From NCBI GenBank assembly GCA_959020865.1, contig CAUEUD010000050.1:1-19739 (forward strand): a DNA stretch of 19,739 bases, in the 5' to 3' direction. Position numbers and translations under genes: made by a program. This stretch comes from Eubacterium limosum. GTDB taxonomy: Bacteria; Bacillota; Clostridia; Eubacteriales; Eubacteriaceae. Every line of letters starts with the position of its first letter. Within the stretch, counting starts at the first letter, position 1. Shown in pieces: positions 6,891 through 15,847 of the stretch. The notes below the pieces were generated by a model. The model saw only the letters and a list, made by a program, of their open reading frames with translations, was not told where the DNA came from and did not search any database.

Positions 6891-8144
6891 ATGCTTGAAA
6901 ATTACACGATCGATGGCTTTGAAAATATCCAGTATCAGGGCTATCCCGCACTGCAGAAAATAGAAAATAACCTGGGACAGCTTTTTGAGCTGTACGGTTA
7001 TCATCCCATATCGACACCGACCTTTGAGGCCTATGACCTGTACGCTGCCGAGGATTCCATCGCCAGCGATGACCTTTTTAAACTTGTCAACCACCAGGGG
7101 AAGGTACTTGCCCTTAAGCCTGACGCCACTCTGGCCGTCACCCGCATGGCTGCCATTAATCACCACGACCCCGACGAAATAATCAAATTTTCGTATTTAA
7201 CCAATATTTACCGCAGCTTCGCATCACCGGAAAGCGTTAAAAAGGAAATGACTCAGATGGGCGTTGAATATTTTGGGAATAACAGCCCTGAGTGCGATGG
7301 TGAGATCATCGCACTGGCCATTGAATCCCTTTTATCAAACGGCATTGAGGACGTCCATATTGACCTCGGTCATGTTGGCTTTATCAATCACCTGATGGAT
7401 GAGCTGGCCTTCAGCGTCAAGGAAAAAGCGCAGCTGTTTAAATACATCGAAAACAAAAACATCGGTGACATTGGTGAATTTTTAAATCGTAAAAACCTCG
7501 ATGATAAAGTCGCAGCTATTATTTTAAAATTACCCAAACTTTATGGAGAACCACAGCAGGTTTTCAAAAAAATGGAAGCGCTCTGCATAAACGACGCCAT
7601 GAAATGTGTTGTGGATAAGCTGAAGGCCATCTACCATCATCTGGAAGTTACGGGCTACGCTAAATACATCTCCTTTGATTTAGGCTTCACCAATCAGATG
7701 AACTACTATTCCGACCTTATCTTCAAGGGCTATATTAACAACTGGGGCGAACCCGTGATCAACGGTGGCCGTTACAACCATTTATCTGAAAAGTTCGGCA
7801 TTTCCCGTCCTGCCTGCGGCTTTGGGATTGACCTGCTGAAAATGATGGAATATATGGAGCAGTACCATCTTCTGCCTCAAACTGAAAAGCGGAAAGCCAT
7901 CATTCTCTATGCTCCGGAGGACAAATGTGAAGGGTATAAAAGCGCGGATATCCTGCGTCAAAAGGGACAGCCAACTGAGCTGTTTGTCTTAAAAACCACT
8001 CCGGAGGAATGTGCAGCGGCCCTTTCACAGAACGTGCTCTACCAGAATGCACATTATTATCTGATCCGTGATCAGAAGAACTACCGTTTTACAAATCAGG
8101 GCTTTCAGGCCATTGACAGCATTGTCGAAGCAGAGGTGAATTAA
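6891..8144 (+). CDS. hisZ: ATP phosphoribosyltransferase regulatory subunit HisZ
   Basis: This 417-residue protein is a paralogue of histidyl-tRNA synthetase, with class II synthetase-like motifs: an N-terminal FEAYDLY segment, LALKPDATLAVTRMAA, the motif-2-like QMGVEYFG, and a motif-3-like segment NGGRYNHLSEKFG...ACGFGIDLLK. It lacks a full HisRS anticodon-binding domain. With short-form HisG it makes the hetero-octameric ATP phosphoribosyltransferase that commits ATP and PRPP to histidine synthesis, and it carries the histidine feedback site. The adjacent short hisG, one base downstream, confirms this role over a second tRNA synthetase. It is the first gene of the his operon and has an ACCGGAGGAAAG ribosome binding site 5-6 nt before the ATG. 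Confidence 0.95.
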   Translation: MLENYTIDGFENIQYQGYPALQKIENNLGQLFELYGYHPISTPTFEAYDLYAAEDSIASDDLFKLVNHQGKVLALKPDATLAVTRMAAINHHDPDEIIKFSYLTNIYRSFASPESVKKEMTQMGVEYFGNNSPECDGEIIALAIESLLSNGIEDVHIDLGHVGFINHLMDELAFSVKEKAQLFKYIENKNIGDIGEFLNRKNLDDKVAAIILKLPKLYGEPQQVFKKMEALCINDAMKCVVDKLKAIYHHLEVTGYAKYISFDLGFTNQMNYYSDLIFKGYINNWGEPVINGGRYNHLSEKFGISRPACGFGIDLLKMMEYMEQYHLLPQTEKRKAIILYAPEDKCEGYKSADILRQKGQPTELFVLKTTPEECAAALSQNVLYQNAHYYLIRDQKNYRFTNQGFQAIDSIVEAEVN

Positions 8145-8145
8145 G

Positions 8146-8775
8146 ATGCAGATACGTTTAGCTTTAGCCAAGGGCCGGGTAGCCAGAAAAGCCATCGAGC
8201 TCTTACAGAAAATCGGATATATTTTTGAAGATTATGATGAAAAAAGCCGGAAGCTCATTTTTCAGGATACCACCGGCGCCATTGAGTTCTTTCTGGTAAA
8301 ATCTCCCGACGTTCCTACCTATGTGGAAAAAGGGGCGGCGGACATCGGCATTGTCGGCCGGGATGTTTTAATGGAGCATCCCGCCAATGTCTATGAGCTT
8401 TTAAACTTGGATATCGGCCAGTGCAAAATGTGCGTCGCCGGCTTTAAGGATTCCAAGCCCCAGTTCGGTAAAAAACTGGTGGTGGGAACAAAGTATCCAG
8501 CCATCGCCAAAAATTATTTTAACAGCAAGGATGAGCCCGTGGACCTGATCAAAATCAACGGTTCTGTGGAGCTGGCTCCTCTTTTAGGCCTGTCAGACTG
8601 TATTGTGGATATTGTGGAAAGCGGCAGTACCCTGCGCGAAAACGGCCTGGTGGTGCTGGAGGAAATCTGCGATATCAGCTCACGGCTCATTGTCAACAAG
8701 GTCAGCCTTAAAACCAAAGGCGCCATGATTGACCCGATTATTGAAAGGTTTGAAGCTAACCTTTCGATCAATTAA
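8146..8775 (+). CDS. hisG: ATP phosphoribosyltransferase catalytic subunit, short form
   Basis: At 209 residues this is the short HisG (HisG-S), which lacks the C-terminal regulatory domain and needs HisZ. It condenses ATP with PRPP to N1-(5'-phosphoribosyl)-ATP, the first step of histidine synthesis. Motifs are ALAKGRVARKA at the N-terminus, DIGIVGRDVL (66-75) and the PRPP-binding loop DIVESGSTLREN (155-166). It begins one base after the hisZ stop, with its ribosome binding site inside the end of hisZ (AGAGGTGAATTAAG). Length and motifs are normal. Confidence 0.96.
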   Translation: MQIRLALAKGRVARKAIELLQKIGYIFEDYDEKSRKLIFQDTTGAIEFFLVKSPDVPTYVEKGAADIGIVGRDVLMEHPANVYELLNLDIGQCKMCVAGFKDSKPQFGKKLVVGTKYPAIAKNYFNSKDEPVDLIKINGSVELAPLLGLSDCIVDIVESGSTLRENGLVVLEEICDISSRLIVNKVSLKTKGAMIDPIIERFEANLSIN

Positions 8776-8786
8776 GGAGAACTCCC

Positions 8787-10073
8787 ATGAAAACTTACAC
8801 CTACAAAGAAAGCATTAACAAGCTCGACACACTTCTCAAACGTGATGAGGGCGAAAATCAGGAAATCCGTGGCCGTGTTCTGGAAATCATCGACACTGTC
8901 AAATCCCAGGGCGACGCGGCGCTTATAAACTATACCGAAAAATTTGACGGCTGCCGTCTGGATACCCTGCGTGTGACCGACGATGAAATCCAGGAGGCTT
9001 TTGACCTCGTAGGACCAGAGATGGCCGCTATCATTAAGGAAGCCGCAGGCAACATCCGCGCTTTTCACGAAAAGCAAAAGGAAGAAACCTGGATGTATAA
9101 TCCCGGTCCGGGCATTACCTTGGGGCAGCATATTACGCCGCTGGAGAGGGTCGGCCTCTACGTACCCGGCGGTAAAGCCGCGTATCCCTCCACAGTGCTT
9201 ATGGACAGTATTCCAGCCCTTGTCGCCGGTGTGGATTCCCTGGTCATGGTAACTCCACCGGGAAAAGACGGAAAGATCAACCCAAATATTCTGGCTGCTG
9301 CCAAAATTGCAGGCGTTCATGAAATTTACAAGGTAGGCGGCGCACAGGCGGTCGCCGCACTGGCCTACGGAACTGAGAGCATTGTGCCCGTCAATAAAAT
9401 TGTAGGCCCCGGCAATATCTATGTGGCCACGGCCAAGAAAGAGGTTTTTGGCAAAGTTGCCATTGATATGATCGCAGGTCCCAGCGAGGTATTGATCCTG
9501 GCCGACGGAACCGCCAATCCTGTTTACGCCGCCGCTGATCTGCTTTCTCAGGCTGAGCACGATGAAATGGCCATGCCAATTCTGGTCACCACCGACGCCG
9601 ATTTTGGCGAAAAAGTCATCACTGAGGTTTACCGCCAGATCGAGGCTGACCTTGGGCGCAAAGAAATCGCCCGAAAATCGGTGGATAATTACGGCTTTGT
9701 CTTTGTGGCAGAAAACCTGGAGCAGGCCTTTGAACTCTCCAACGCCATTGCGCCTGAGCATATGGAAATTCTCCTGCCTGAGCCAATGCAGTATCTGGAA
9801 CGCGTCCGCAACGCCGGCGCTATTTTCCTTGGAAGCTATACCCCAGAGCCGCTGGGGGATTACTTCGCAGGACCAAACCACACACTGCCGACCTCTGGCA
9901 CCGCCAAATTCTCTTCACCGCTTGGTGTTTACGACTTTATGAAAAAATCCAGCATTCTCTCCTATTCGGAGGATGCTCTGGAAAAGGTTTATACAAAGAT
10001 CGCTGCCTTTGCCCGCTCCGAAGGGCTTGACGCCCACGCAAAATCTGTGGAGCGCCGCTATGAAAATAAGTAA
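8787..10073 (+). CDS. hisD: Histidinol dehydrogenase
   Basis: This 428-residue enzyme catalyses the last two steps, the NAD-dependent four-electron oxidation of L-histidinol to L-histidine through histidinal; members are zinc-dependent. Conserved segments are YVPGGKAAYPS (125-135), GGAQAVAALAYG (184-195), KIVGPGNIYVATAK (204-217), QAEHD (255-259), APEHM with catalytic Glu/His (322-326), and GDYFAGPNHTLPTSG (357-371). The start follows hisG by 11 nt with an AAGGAGAA ribosome binding site. A long open frame on the opposite strand across this gene is a codon-bias shadow. Confidence 0.97.
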   Translation: MKTYTYKESINKLDTLLKRDEGENQEIRGRVLEIIDTVKSQGDAALINYTEKFDGCRLDTLRVTDDEIQEAFDLVGPEMAAIIKEAAGNIRAFHEKQKEETWMYNPGPGITLGQHITPLERVGLYVPGGKAAYPSTVLMDSIPALVAGVDSLVMVTPPGKDGKINPNILAAAKIAGVHEIYKVGGAQAVAALAYGTESIVPVNKIVGPGNIYVATAKKEVFGKVAIDMIAGPSEVLILADGTANPVYAAADLLSQAEHDEMAMPILVTTDADFGEKVITEVYRQIEADLGRKEIARKSVDNYGFVFVAENLEQAFELSNAIAPEHMEILLPEPMQYLERVRNAGAIFLGSYTPEPLGDYFAGPNHTLPTSGTAKFSSPLGVYDFMKKSSILSYSEDALEKVYTKIAAFARSEGLDAHAKSVERRYENK

Positions 10074-10084
10074 AGGAGTCCGCC

Positions 10085-11137
10085 ATGAAAAACTTTGCGC
10101 GTAAATGTGTTAAAGACCTCGAAGCCTATAAGGTCGAGGCCCCGCAGTATGACATTATACTCAATGCCAACGAGAACCCCTGGGATTTTCCTGAGGCGCT
10201 GAAAAAAGAACTCTGCCACGAGATCATGAAAACGCCGTTGAACCGCTACCCGGAGGCCTGTTTTCCTGAGCTTCTGGCTGAGCTTTCAAACTATACCGGT
10301 GTACCCGCAGACCAGATCATCTGCGGCTCCGGCTCAGACGAGCTTATCGCCATGATCAACCAGTCCTTTATGAATCCCGGTGATACAGCCGTCACCCATA
10401 CCCCATCCTTCGCCATGTACCAGATCTGGACAGCCATTGCTGACGGCCATTTTGTGGGCGTATCCGATAAAGACGGACACATCCCTGATGTGGAGGGAAT
10501 GATCTCCGCCGCCAAGGTAAATGACGCCAAGCTCATCTACCTCTGTAATCCCAATAACCCCACCGGCTACCTGTTCCCCCGCTATGACATTGTCCAGATT
10601 CTTGAGGAAACCAATGCTCTGGTTATTCTGGATGAAGCCTATATGGAGTTTAAAGGCAGCACACATGTGGATCTGATTGAAAATTATCCAAACCTTCTGG
10701 TTTTAAGAACACTCTCCAAAGCCTTTGGCATGGCGGGCATCCGCTGTGGTTACTGTCTTGGAAACAAAGCGCTTATCGACGTGATGTACAAGGTCAAATC
10801 GCCCTATAATCTCAACGTACTCACCCAGAAGGCAGCGGTCATCGCCCTTAAAAACCGCGATAAGCTCCTCGACCGACTGAAAACCCTGAATGCTGAACGC
10901 CATAAAATGTACAAGGCACTGCGGGATATGCCCCTGGATTCGCTTTATCCTACCGCCTCCAACTTCATTTACTTTGAAACCGGCAAAGGCGAAGCAATCT
11001 ATGAAGCCATGAAGGAAAACGGCATCCTCATCAAATTTTTTAAAGGAAACGAAACCATGCCTGCCAGCATTCGGCTGTCCATCGGCACCCCCGAGGAAAA
11101 CCGGAAAGTACTTGAAATATTGAAAAAGGTATTATAA
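10085..11137 (+). CDS. hisC: Histidinol-phosphate aminotransferase
   Basis: This 350-residue fold-type I PLP enzyme transfers the amino group of glutamate to imidazole-acetol phosphate, giving histidinol phosphate. It shows the HisC pattern: NANENPWDFP (substrate arm), GSGSDELI (81-88), NPNNPTG (155-161), the PLP-contacting DEAYMEF (Asp183, Tyr186), the Schiff-base lysine Lys212 in LSKAFGMAG, and Arg220. The N-terminal ANENP signature and the his operon context separate it from aspartate aminotransferases. It has an AAAGGAGTCCGCC ribosome binding site and starts 11 nt after hisD. Confidence 0.96.
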   Translation: MKNFARKCVKDLEAYKVEAPQYDIILNANENPWDFPEALKKELCHEIMKTPLNRYPEACFPELLAELSNYTGVPADQIICGSGSDELIAMINQSFMNPGDTAVTHTPSFAMYQIWTAIADGHFVGVSDKDGHIPDVEGMISAAKVNDAKLIYLCNPNNPTGYLFPRYDIVQILEETNALVILDEAYMEFKGSTHVDLIENYPNLLVLRTLSKAFGMAGIRCGYCLGNKALIDVMYKVKSPYNLNVLTQKAAVIALKNRDKLLDRLKTLNAERHKMYKALRDMPLDSLYPTASNFIYFETGKGEAIYEAMKENGILIKFFKGNETMPASIRLSIGTPEENRKVLEILKKVL

Positions 11138-11138
11138 G

Positions 11139-11726
11139 ATGGAAAGAAAAATCACACTGACAAGAAAAACTTTTGAAACCGACATTGAACTGAGCCTGAA
11201 CCTTGACGGCACCGGCCAGTGCGACGTCTCCACCGGTGTTGGCTTTTTTGATCACATGATGACCCTGTTCACCAAGCATGGCCGCTTTGATCTGACCCTG
11301 AAAGCAACAGGCGATGCTGCAGATAACCACCATGTGCTGGAGGATATCGGCATTCTTCTCGGCAAGGCCTTTGCCGAAGCCCTTGGCGATAAAGCCGGTA
11401 TCACCCGCTATGCTTTCCAGTTTACCCCAATGGATGAGGCGCTGTGCCGTATCTGTATTGACATCAGCGGACGGTCTTATCTGGTTTACGACGTTCCACT
11501 GACGCGAGAGTATATCGGGGAATTTGAAACCGAAATGCTGGAAGAGTTTTTCATCGCATTTGCAAATAACAGCAAAATGACCATCCACGTAGCCTCTCTT
11601 TATGGCCGCAACAACCACCATATTGTGGAAGGGATTTTTAAATGCTTTGGCCGTACCCTGAAACAGGCAGTCGCCATTGACCCCAACGTTAAGGGCGTGC
11701 CCAGCACAAAAGGAGTTTTGGAATGA
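11139..11726 (+). CDS. hisB: Imidazoleglycerol-phosphate dehydratase
   Basis: This 195-residue monofunctional IGP dehydratase converts imidazole-glycerol phosphate to imidazole-acetol phosphate using a di-manganese centre. Metal-binding motifs are FFDHM (36-40), DNHHVLEDIG (62-71) and NNHHIVE (158-164). It lacks the N-terminal HAD-type histidinol phosphatase found fused to HisB in enterobacteria, so that step must be encoded elsewhere. It begins one base after hisC and overlaps hisH by 4 nt (ATGA). Confidence 0.96.
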   Translation: MERKITLTRKTFETDIELSLNLDGTGQCDVSTGVGFFDHMMTLFTKHGRFDLTLKATGDAADNHHVLEDIGILLGKAFAEALGDKAGITRYAFQFTPMDEALCRICIDISGRSYLVYDVPLTREYIGEFETEMLEEFFIAFANNSKMTIHVASLYGRNNHHIVEGIFKCFGRTLKQAVAIDPNVKGVPSTKGVLE

Positions 11727-12331
11727 TCGCAATCATTGATTATGACGTGGGCAATTTAAAAAATGTCTACACCGCATTAAAGGATGTGGATCTGGAAGGC
11801 GTGATCACCCGTGACCCAAAGGTCGTGGACAACGCCGAAGCCATTATCCTTCCTGGAGTCGGTGCTTTCAGCGACGCCATGGAGCATCTCAGACAGTTTG
11901 ACCTTATCGACTGTCTGGACAAAAATGTGCAGTCCGGAAAAACCCTTATGGGTATCTGCCTGGGCATGCAGGTTCTGTTTGATAAAAGCACCGAGGATGG
12001 TGAGTGGGATGGCCTCGGCTACATCCCCGGGGACATTGTCAAGTTTAATGCGCCGGGGTTAAAAATCCCGCACATGGGCTGGAATAACCTTATCATCAAC
12101 CGTGATGATCCGCTGGTCAAAGGCATCGGCAGCGAGGATTACGTTTATTTTGTCCATTCCTATTACGCACAGCCAAAAAGCTTTGATGACATTGTCGCCT
12201 ATGCCGACTATTCTGTTAAGGTACCCGGCATTGTCCGGAAAGAGAACGTCATCGGCATGCAGTTCCACCCTGAAAAAAGCTCGAGGGTCGGAACTCAATT
12301 ACTTATGAATTTTAAGGAGAATCTCAAATGA
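11723..12331 (+). CDS. hisH: Imidazole glycerol phosphate synthase, glutaminase subunit
   Basis: This 202-residue class I glutamine amidotransferase supplies ammonia from glutamine to HisF. The triad is visible as Cys79 in GICLGMQ and His182/Glu184 in QFHPEKS, with PGVGAFSDAM (44-53) at the oxyanion and interface side. It overlaps hisB upstream and hisA downstream by ATGA each time, a sign of tight translational coupling. In this operon hisA lies between hisH and its partner hisF, the usual order in many bacteria. Confidence 0.96.
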   Translation: MIAIIDYDVGNLKNVYTALKDVDLEGVITRDPKVVDNAEAIILPGVGAFSDAMEHLRQFDLIDCLDKNVQSGKTLMGICLGMQVLFDKSTEDGEWDGLGYIPGDIVKFNAPGLKIPHMGWNNLIINRDDPLVKGIGSEDYVYFVHSYYAQPKSFDDIVAYADYSVKVPGIVRKENVIGMQFHPEKSSRVGTQLLMNFKENLK

Positions 12332-13041
12332 TCATATTCCCCGCCATTGATATTAAAAACGGAAAATGTGTCCGCCTGAAGCAGGGGGTTAAGGACGATG
12401 AAACCATTTATTTCGACAACCCTGTGGAGGTCGCTAAGCGCTGGGAATCCGAAGGCGCTGAATATCTGCATCTCGTAGACCTTGACGGCGCCTTTGACGG
12501 AAAGCCCCAGAATCTGGAGGTCGTCAAAGATATTGTCAAAGCGCTCGACATCCCGGTTGAGCTGGGCGGCGGTATCCGCGACGAAGAAATTGCAAAAATG
12601 TATGTGGACATCGGCGTCAGCCGCATTATCATCGGCACACAGGCCGTAAAGGATCTTGGCTTTATCGAAAAGCTTCTGGCCCTGTATGATGAAAAGGTCT
12701 GTGTCTCCATTGACGCCAAGGACGGCATTGTCTGTACAGAGGGCTGGGTGGAAAGCAGCAATATTGAAGCGCTGGAGCTTGCGGCAAAGCTGGAGCGCCT
12801 CGGCTTGTCCACTCTGGTGTACACCGATATTTCAAAGGACGGCATGATGAGCGGCCCTAATTTTGACATGTTAAATGTCCTCAACCTGCATCTGAACATG
12901 GATATTATCGCCTCTGGCGGCATCGCCTCTGTCACGCATCTCAAAAAACTGGAGGAAATGAACCTTTACGGCGCCATTACCGGCAAAGCCCTGTATGAGG
13001 GCACCATTGATCTGGCCGCCTATCTCAAAGGAGAATGCTAA
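12328..13041 (+). CDS. hisA: Phosphoribosylformimino-AICAR phosphate (ProFAR) isomerase
   Basis: This 237-residue (beta/alpha)8 barrel performs the Amadori rearrangement of ProFAR to PRFAR. The catalytic residues are Asp8 in AIDIKNGKCVRL and Asp129 in SIDAKDG, with Thr166 in TDISKDG. The phosphate-binding loops LGGGIRD (79-85) and ASGGIAS near the C-terminus are present. The start overlaps the hisH stop in ATGA, with an AAGGAG ribosome binding site inside hisH. It is closely related to HisF, but the residues around Asp129 and the TDISKDG segment are those of HisA. Confidence 0.96.
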   Translation: MIIFPAIDIKNGKCVRLKQGVKDDETIYFDNPVEVAKRWESEGAEYLHLVDLDGAFDGKPQNLEVVKDIVKALDIPVELGGGIRDEEIAKMYVDIGVSRIIIGTQAVKDLGFIEKLLALYDEKVCVSIDAKDGIVCTEGWVESSNIEALELAAKLERLGLSTLVYTDISKDGMMSGPNFDMLNVLNLHLNMDIIASGGIASVTHLKKLEEMNLYGAITGKALYEGTIDLAAYLKGEC

Positions 13042-13042
13042 A

Positions 13043-13798
13043 ATGCTGACCAAACGTATTATTCCCTGCCTGGACGTGGACCACGGACGGGTTGTCAAAG
13101 GAAAGAAATTTAAGGATATACAGGATGTTGCGGACCCGGTAGAGCTCGGGCGCTATTACTCCGAGCAGGGTGCAGACGAGCTGGTTTTCTACGATATTAC
13201 CGCCTCCTACGAGGAGCGCGATATCTTTATCAATATCGTGGAGAAAGTGGCTGAGGCGATCCGAATTCCCTTTACCATCGGCGGCGGCATCAGCCGGGTG
13301 GAGGATTTCCGCAAGGTTCTCATGGCCGGTGCCGACAAGGTTTCGGTCAATTCCTCCGCGGTTAAAAATCCCCAGCTGATCCGCGACGCGGCCCTTAAAT
13401 TCGGCAACCAGTGCGTGGTGCTCTCCATCGACGCCAAGCGCAATGGCAGCGGCTCCTGGGATGTTTATGTGAAAGGCGGCCGTGAAAACACGGGCATCGA
13501 CGCCATCGAATGGGCCAAACGCGGCCAGGAGCTGGGCGCAGGTGAAATCTGTATCAACTCCATTGACACCGACGGTGTTAAGCGCGGCTATGATCTCGAG
13601 CTCAACCGCAAGCTGTCTGAAATTCTGACGATCCCCGTTATTGCCTCCGGCGGCGCGGGAGAAAAGGCCCACTTTTCTGAGGTCTTGAAGGCCGGAGCCG
13701 ACGCGGCCTTAGCCGCATCTGTCTTCCATTATAAAGAAATACCAATCCCTGAGCTAAAGGCCTATCTGGACAGCGAGGGCATCGCAGTAAGAAAATAA
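13043..13798 (+). CDS. hisF: Imidazole glycerol phosphate synthase, cyclase subunit
   Basis: I set the start at the ATG giving MLTKRIIPCLDV (251 residues), one base after the hisA stop and preceded by AAAGGAGAATGC. A longer in-frame start at 12995 lies inside hisA and adds 16 unconserved residues. The enzyme cyclises PRFAR with HisH-derived ammonia, giving imidazole-glycerol phosphate and AICAR. The two catalytic aspartates are Asp11 (PCLDVDHGRVVKG) and Asp130 (SIDAK). The phosphate loops GGGIS (80-84) and ASGGAGEK are present. Length is normal for the family. Confidence 0.97.
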   Translation: MLTKRIIPCLDVDHGRVVKGKKFKDIQDVADPVELGRYYSEQGADELVFYDITASYEERDIFINIVEKVAEAIRIPFTIGGGISRVEDFRKVLMAGADKVSVNSSAVKNPQLIRDAALKFGNQCVVLSIDAKRNGSGSWDVYVKGGRENTGIDAIEWAKRGQELGAGEICINSIDTDGVKRGYDLELNRKLSEILTIPVIASGGAGEKAHFSEVLKAGADAALAASVFHYKEIPIPELKAYLDSEGIAVRK

Positions 13799-13815
13799 AA
13801 TTTAGGAGAAACGAA

Positions 13816-14439
13816 ATGAACAATGATATCGAACTGAAATTTAACCACCATGGCCTGATCCCGGCAGTCCTTCAGGACTATTACACCCGTCAGGTACTCA
13901 TGGTGGCTTATATGAACAGAGAAGCCCTGGACAAAACACTGGAAACCGGCAAAGCCACCTTCTGGAGCCGCAGCCGCAAAGAATTGTGGACAAAAGGCGA
14001 GACCTCCGGCAACTATCAGGAAATCGTCGCCATCGACTATGACTGCGACGCCGATACCCTGCTGGTGCAGGTGCTGCCAAAGGGCCCTGCCTGCCACACA
14101 GGCGAAACTTCCTGCTTCTACCGTAATCTGTACACCAATGAAGAAAAAGCCACGGGAAACATGGATATTATCCATAAACTGGCCGACCAGGTACAGGACC
14201 GCCGGGAAAACCCTGCGGAGGGCTCCTACACCAACTATCTCTTCCGGGAAGGCGTTGACAAAATCTGTAAAAAAATCGGTGAAGAATCCGCTGAAACCAT
14301 CATCGCCGCCAAAAACGATTCAAAGGAAGAGCTCACCTACGAGGCATCTGACCTGCTTTATCATCTGACGGTGCTCTTAAATAACCAGGGCGTGACCTTT
14401 GACGATTTGTTTGTCGAACTGACTAAACGGCATAAATAA
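13816..14439 (+). CDS. hisIE: Bifunctional phosphoribosyl-AMP cyclohydrolase / phosphoribosyl-ATP pyrophosphatase
   Basis: This 207-residue fusion covers steps two and three of the pathway. The N-terminal HisI domain (about 1-110) opens the purine ring of PR-AMP and has FWSRSRKELWTKGETSGN (49-66), the metal site DCDAD (76-80) and the zinc cysteines of CHTGETSC (93-100). The C-terminal HisE domain (about 117-207) removes pyrophosphate from PR-ATP and shows KKIGEESAE (152-160) and EASDLLYHL (176-184), the MazG-like metal-binding helices. It is the last gene of the operon, 17 nt after hisF with a TTTAGGAGAAA site, and is followed by a terminator. Confidence 0.96.
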   Translation: MNNDIELKFNHHGLIPAVLQDYYTRQVLMVAYMNREALDKTLETGKATFWSRSRKELWTKGETSGNYQEIVAIDYDCDADTLLVQVLPKGPACHTGETSCFYRNLYTNEEKATGNMDIIHKLADQVQDRRENPAEGSYTNYLFREGVDKICKKIGEESAETIIAAKNDSKEELTYEASDLLYHLTVLLNNQGVTFDDLFVELTKRHK

Positions 14440-14447
14440 ACCTTATT

Positions 14448-14487
14448 AAAAAAAGAACCTGAAATTAAATTTTCAGGTTCTCTTTTT
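14448..14487. terminator. Bidirectional terminator between the his operon and the MATE gene
   Basis: The arms AGAACCTGAAA (14454-14464) and TTTCAGGTTCT (14471-14481) give an 11-bp stem with loop TTAAAT. A run of A lies on the left and a run of T on the right, so it serves both the his operon and the convergent MATE gene. Confidence 0.9.
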
Positions 14488-14502
14488 ATTTTGATTTTTT
14501 GT

Positions 14503-15828
14503 TTAAGACAGCATTTTAAGGCTTTTATTATAACGCCGCATCAAAACTGCGACCATAACAGCGATGACCATCTCTGTAATGGGCATTGCAAACCACAGTG
14601 CTTGTGCGCCAAACAGGGCGGGCAGCGTATAAATAAGCAGTCCGCTTACCACCATTCCGCGCAGGACAGACACTGCAAGGGAGGCCTTCGGTCTCATGAT
14701 GGCCTGGAAATAATAGGTCGAATAAATATTATAGCTTAGCAGCAGGAAGGAAATAAAATATTTCCGCATGATATCCGGCGCTATGGCCAGTACCTCTGGC
14801 GTCGGGTTCATAAAGAGGCGGATGAGCGGCTCTGGCAGAGCCATGGTCAGGGTCGTCCATACAATACTCAGTACCGCAACTGTGATCAGGCTCAGCCTCA
14901 GTGTTTTCCGGATGCGATCTCCCTTTTCCGCACCATAGTTCATGGAAATGATGGGCTGGGCTGCCTGTCCCACACCGTAGGCACAGGCCTGCACCAGGGT
15001 GTTGACATTGATGATGACACCGTAAACCGCCAGCGCCGGGCTGCCGCTGTATTTCATAATCTGATTATTAAACATCATGGATAAGATTCCCATGGCGATA
15101 TCAATGAAAAAAGTGGAAAACCCTGTGAGCACAATCTGGCGGGTCATATGACCAAAGCCCACGGGCCTCTCAAACCTGAGACGGCATTTTTTACTCAAAA
15201 AATGGCTGCACAAAATACAGATCGACAGCACCTGTCCCAGAGCTGTCGCCAGACCGGCACCGCTGATCCCCATGTCACATACAAAGACAAAAAGATAATC
15301 ACCGATGATGTTAAAAACACCGCCGGCCATGACAGCCATCGTCGCCGTTGCCGGCGCATTGTCATTTCGTATAAAGGCGGCAAAAAACTGCCCGAACACA
15401 AACAGCGGCGCCACAAATTTTATCCAGAAAAGGTATTTTCCCGCCAGCCCTAAAAGCAGGTCATCCGCACCAAAGAGGCGCAGCAGTGCATCCTGGAAGG
15501 AAATAATGCCCAGCCATGAAAGAACAGCCGCGGTCGCGGCACCGATGAATGCCATTGTATAAAAGCTGTTTCCCCGGCGCTCATCTCCCGCGCCCTTTGC
15601 CGCGCTCATCAAAACAGAACCGCCGATACCGAACAGCAGGCCCAGACTGTAGATAATATTCCAGACAGGCGCTACGGTCGCCAACGCGGCCACACCGTCT
15701 GGCCCTTCATACTGCCCCACCATTACACAGTCCACCAGTGAGTAGACGGATACGATCAGCGCGCTGCCAAAGGACGCGAACAGATATTTAAAGTATATCT
15801 TTTTCAGATTTCCTTTTAGTAAGTCCAT
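14503..15828 (-). CDS. MATE family multidrug/Na+ antiporter
   Basis: This 441-residue integral membrane protein has about 12 hydrophobic helices and no signal peptide. The N-terminal segment SLVDCVMVGQYEGPDGVAALATVAPVWNI matches the MATE pattern of the first helices and first loop. The second half repeats the topology (VYGVIINVNTLVQACAYGVGQAAQPIISMNYGAEKGDRI), including the conserved GxGQAAQPIISxNYGA element of MepA/NorM-like exporters. It would expel cationic drugs in exchange for Na+ or H+; the substrate cannot be read from sequence. It follows a MerR drug-sensing regulator and has its own promoter, a leader peptide and an attenuator-like terminator. The ribosome binding site is AGAGGAGCAGTACA. 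It may be antibiotic-inducible. Confidence 0.93.
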   Translation of the reverse strand: MDLLKGNLKKIYFKYLFASFGSALIVSVYSLVDCVMVGQYEGPDGVAALATVAPVWNIIYSLGLLFGIGGSVLMSAAKGAGDERRGNSFYTMAFIGAATAAVLSWLGIISFQDALLRLFGADDLLLGLAGKYLFWIKFVAPLFVFGQFFAAFIRNDNAPATATMAVMAGGVFNIIGDYLFVFVCDMGISGAGLATALGQVLSICILCSHFLSKKCRLRFERPVGFGHMTRQIVLTGFSTFFIDIAMGILSMMFNNQIMKYSGSPALAVYGVIINVNTLVQACAYGVGQAAQPIISMNYGAEKGDRIRKTLRLSLITVAVLSIVWTTLTMALPEPLIRLFMNPTPEVLAIAPDIMRKYFISFLLLSYNIYSTYYFQAIMRPKASLAVSVLRGMVVSGLLIYTLPALFGAQALWFAMPITEMVIAVMVAVLMRRYNKSLKMLS

Positions 15829-15847
15829 TGTACTGCTCCTCTATTTT

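Noticed and set aside
8772..9881. A 369-codon open frame antisense to hisD
   Set aside because: It mirrors the codon bias of hisD, has no ribosome binding site, and its translation resembles no protein family, whereas hisD carries all its motifs.
11040..11732. A 230-codon open frame antisense to hisB and the end of hisC
   Set aside because: It spans the junction of two confirmed genes on the other strand and shows no domain; it is a shadow of their codon use.
12995..13043. An upstream ATG extending hisF by 16 residues
   Set aside because: It lies within hisA, has no ribosome binding site and adds residues not seen in HisF; the ATG at 13043 gives the family-standard N-terminus.
13025..13672. 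A 215-codon open frame antisense to hisF
   Set aside because: HisF is intact with both catalytic aspartates; the antisense frame shows no motif or start signal.
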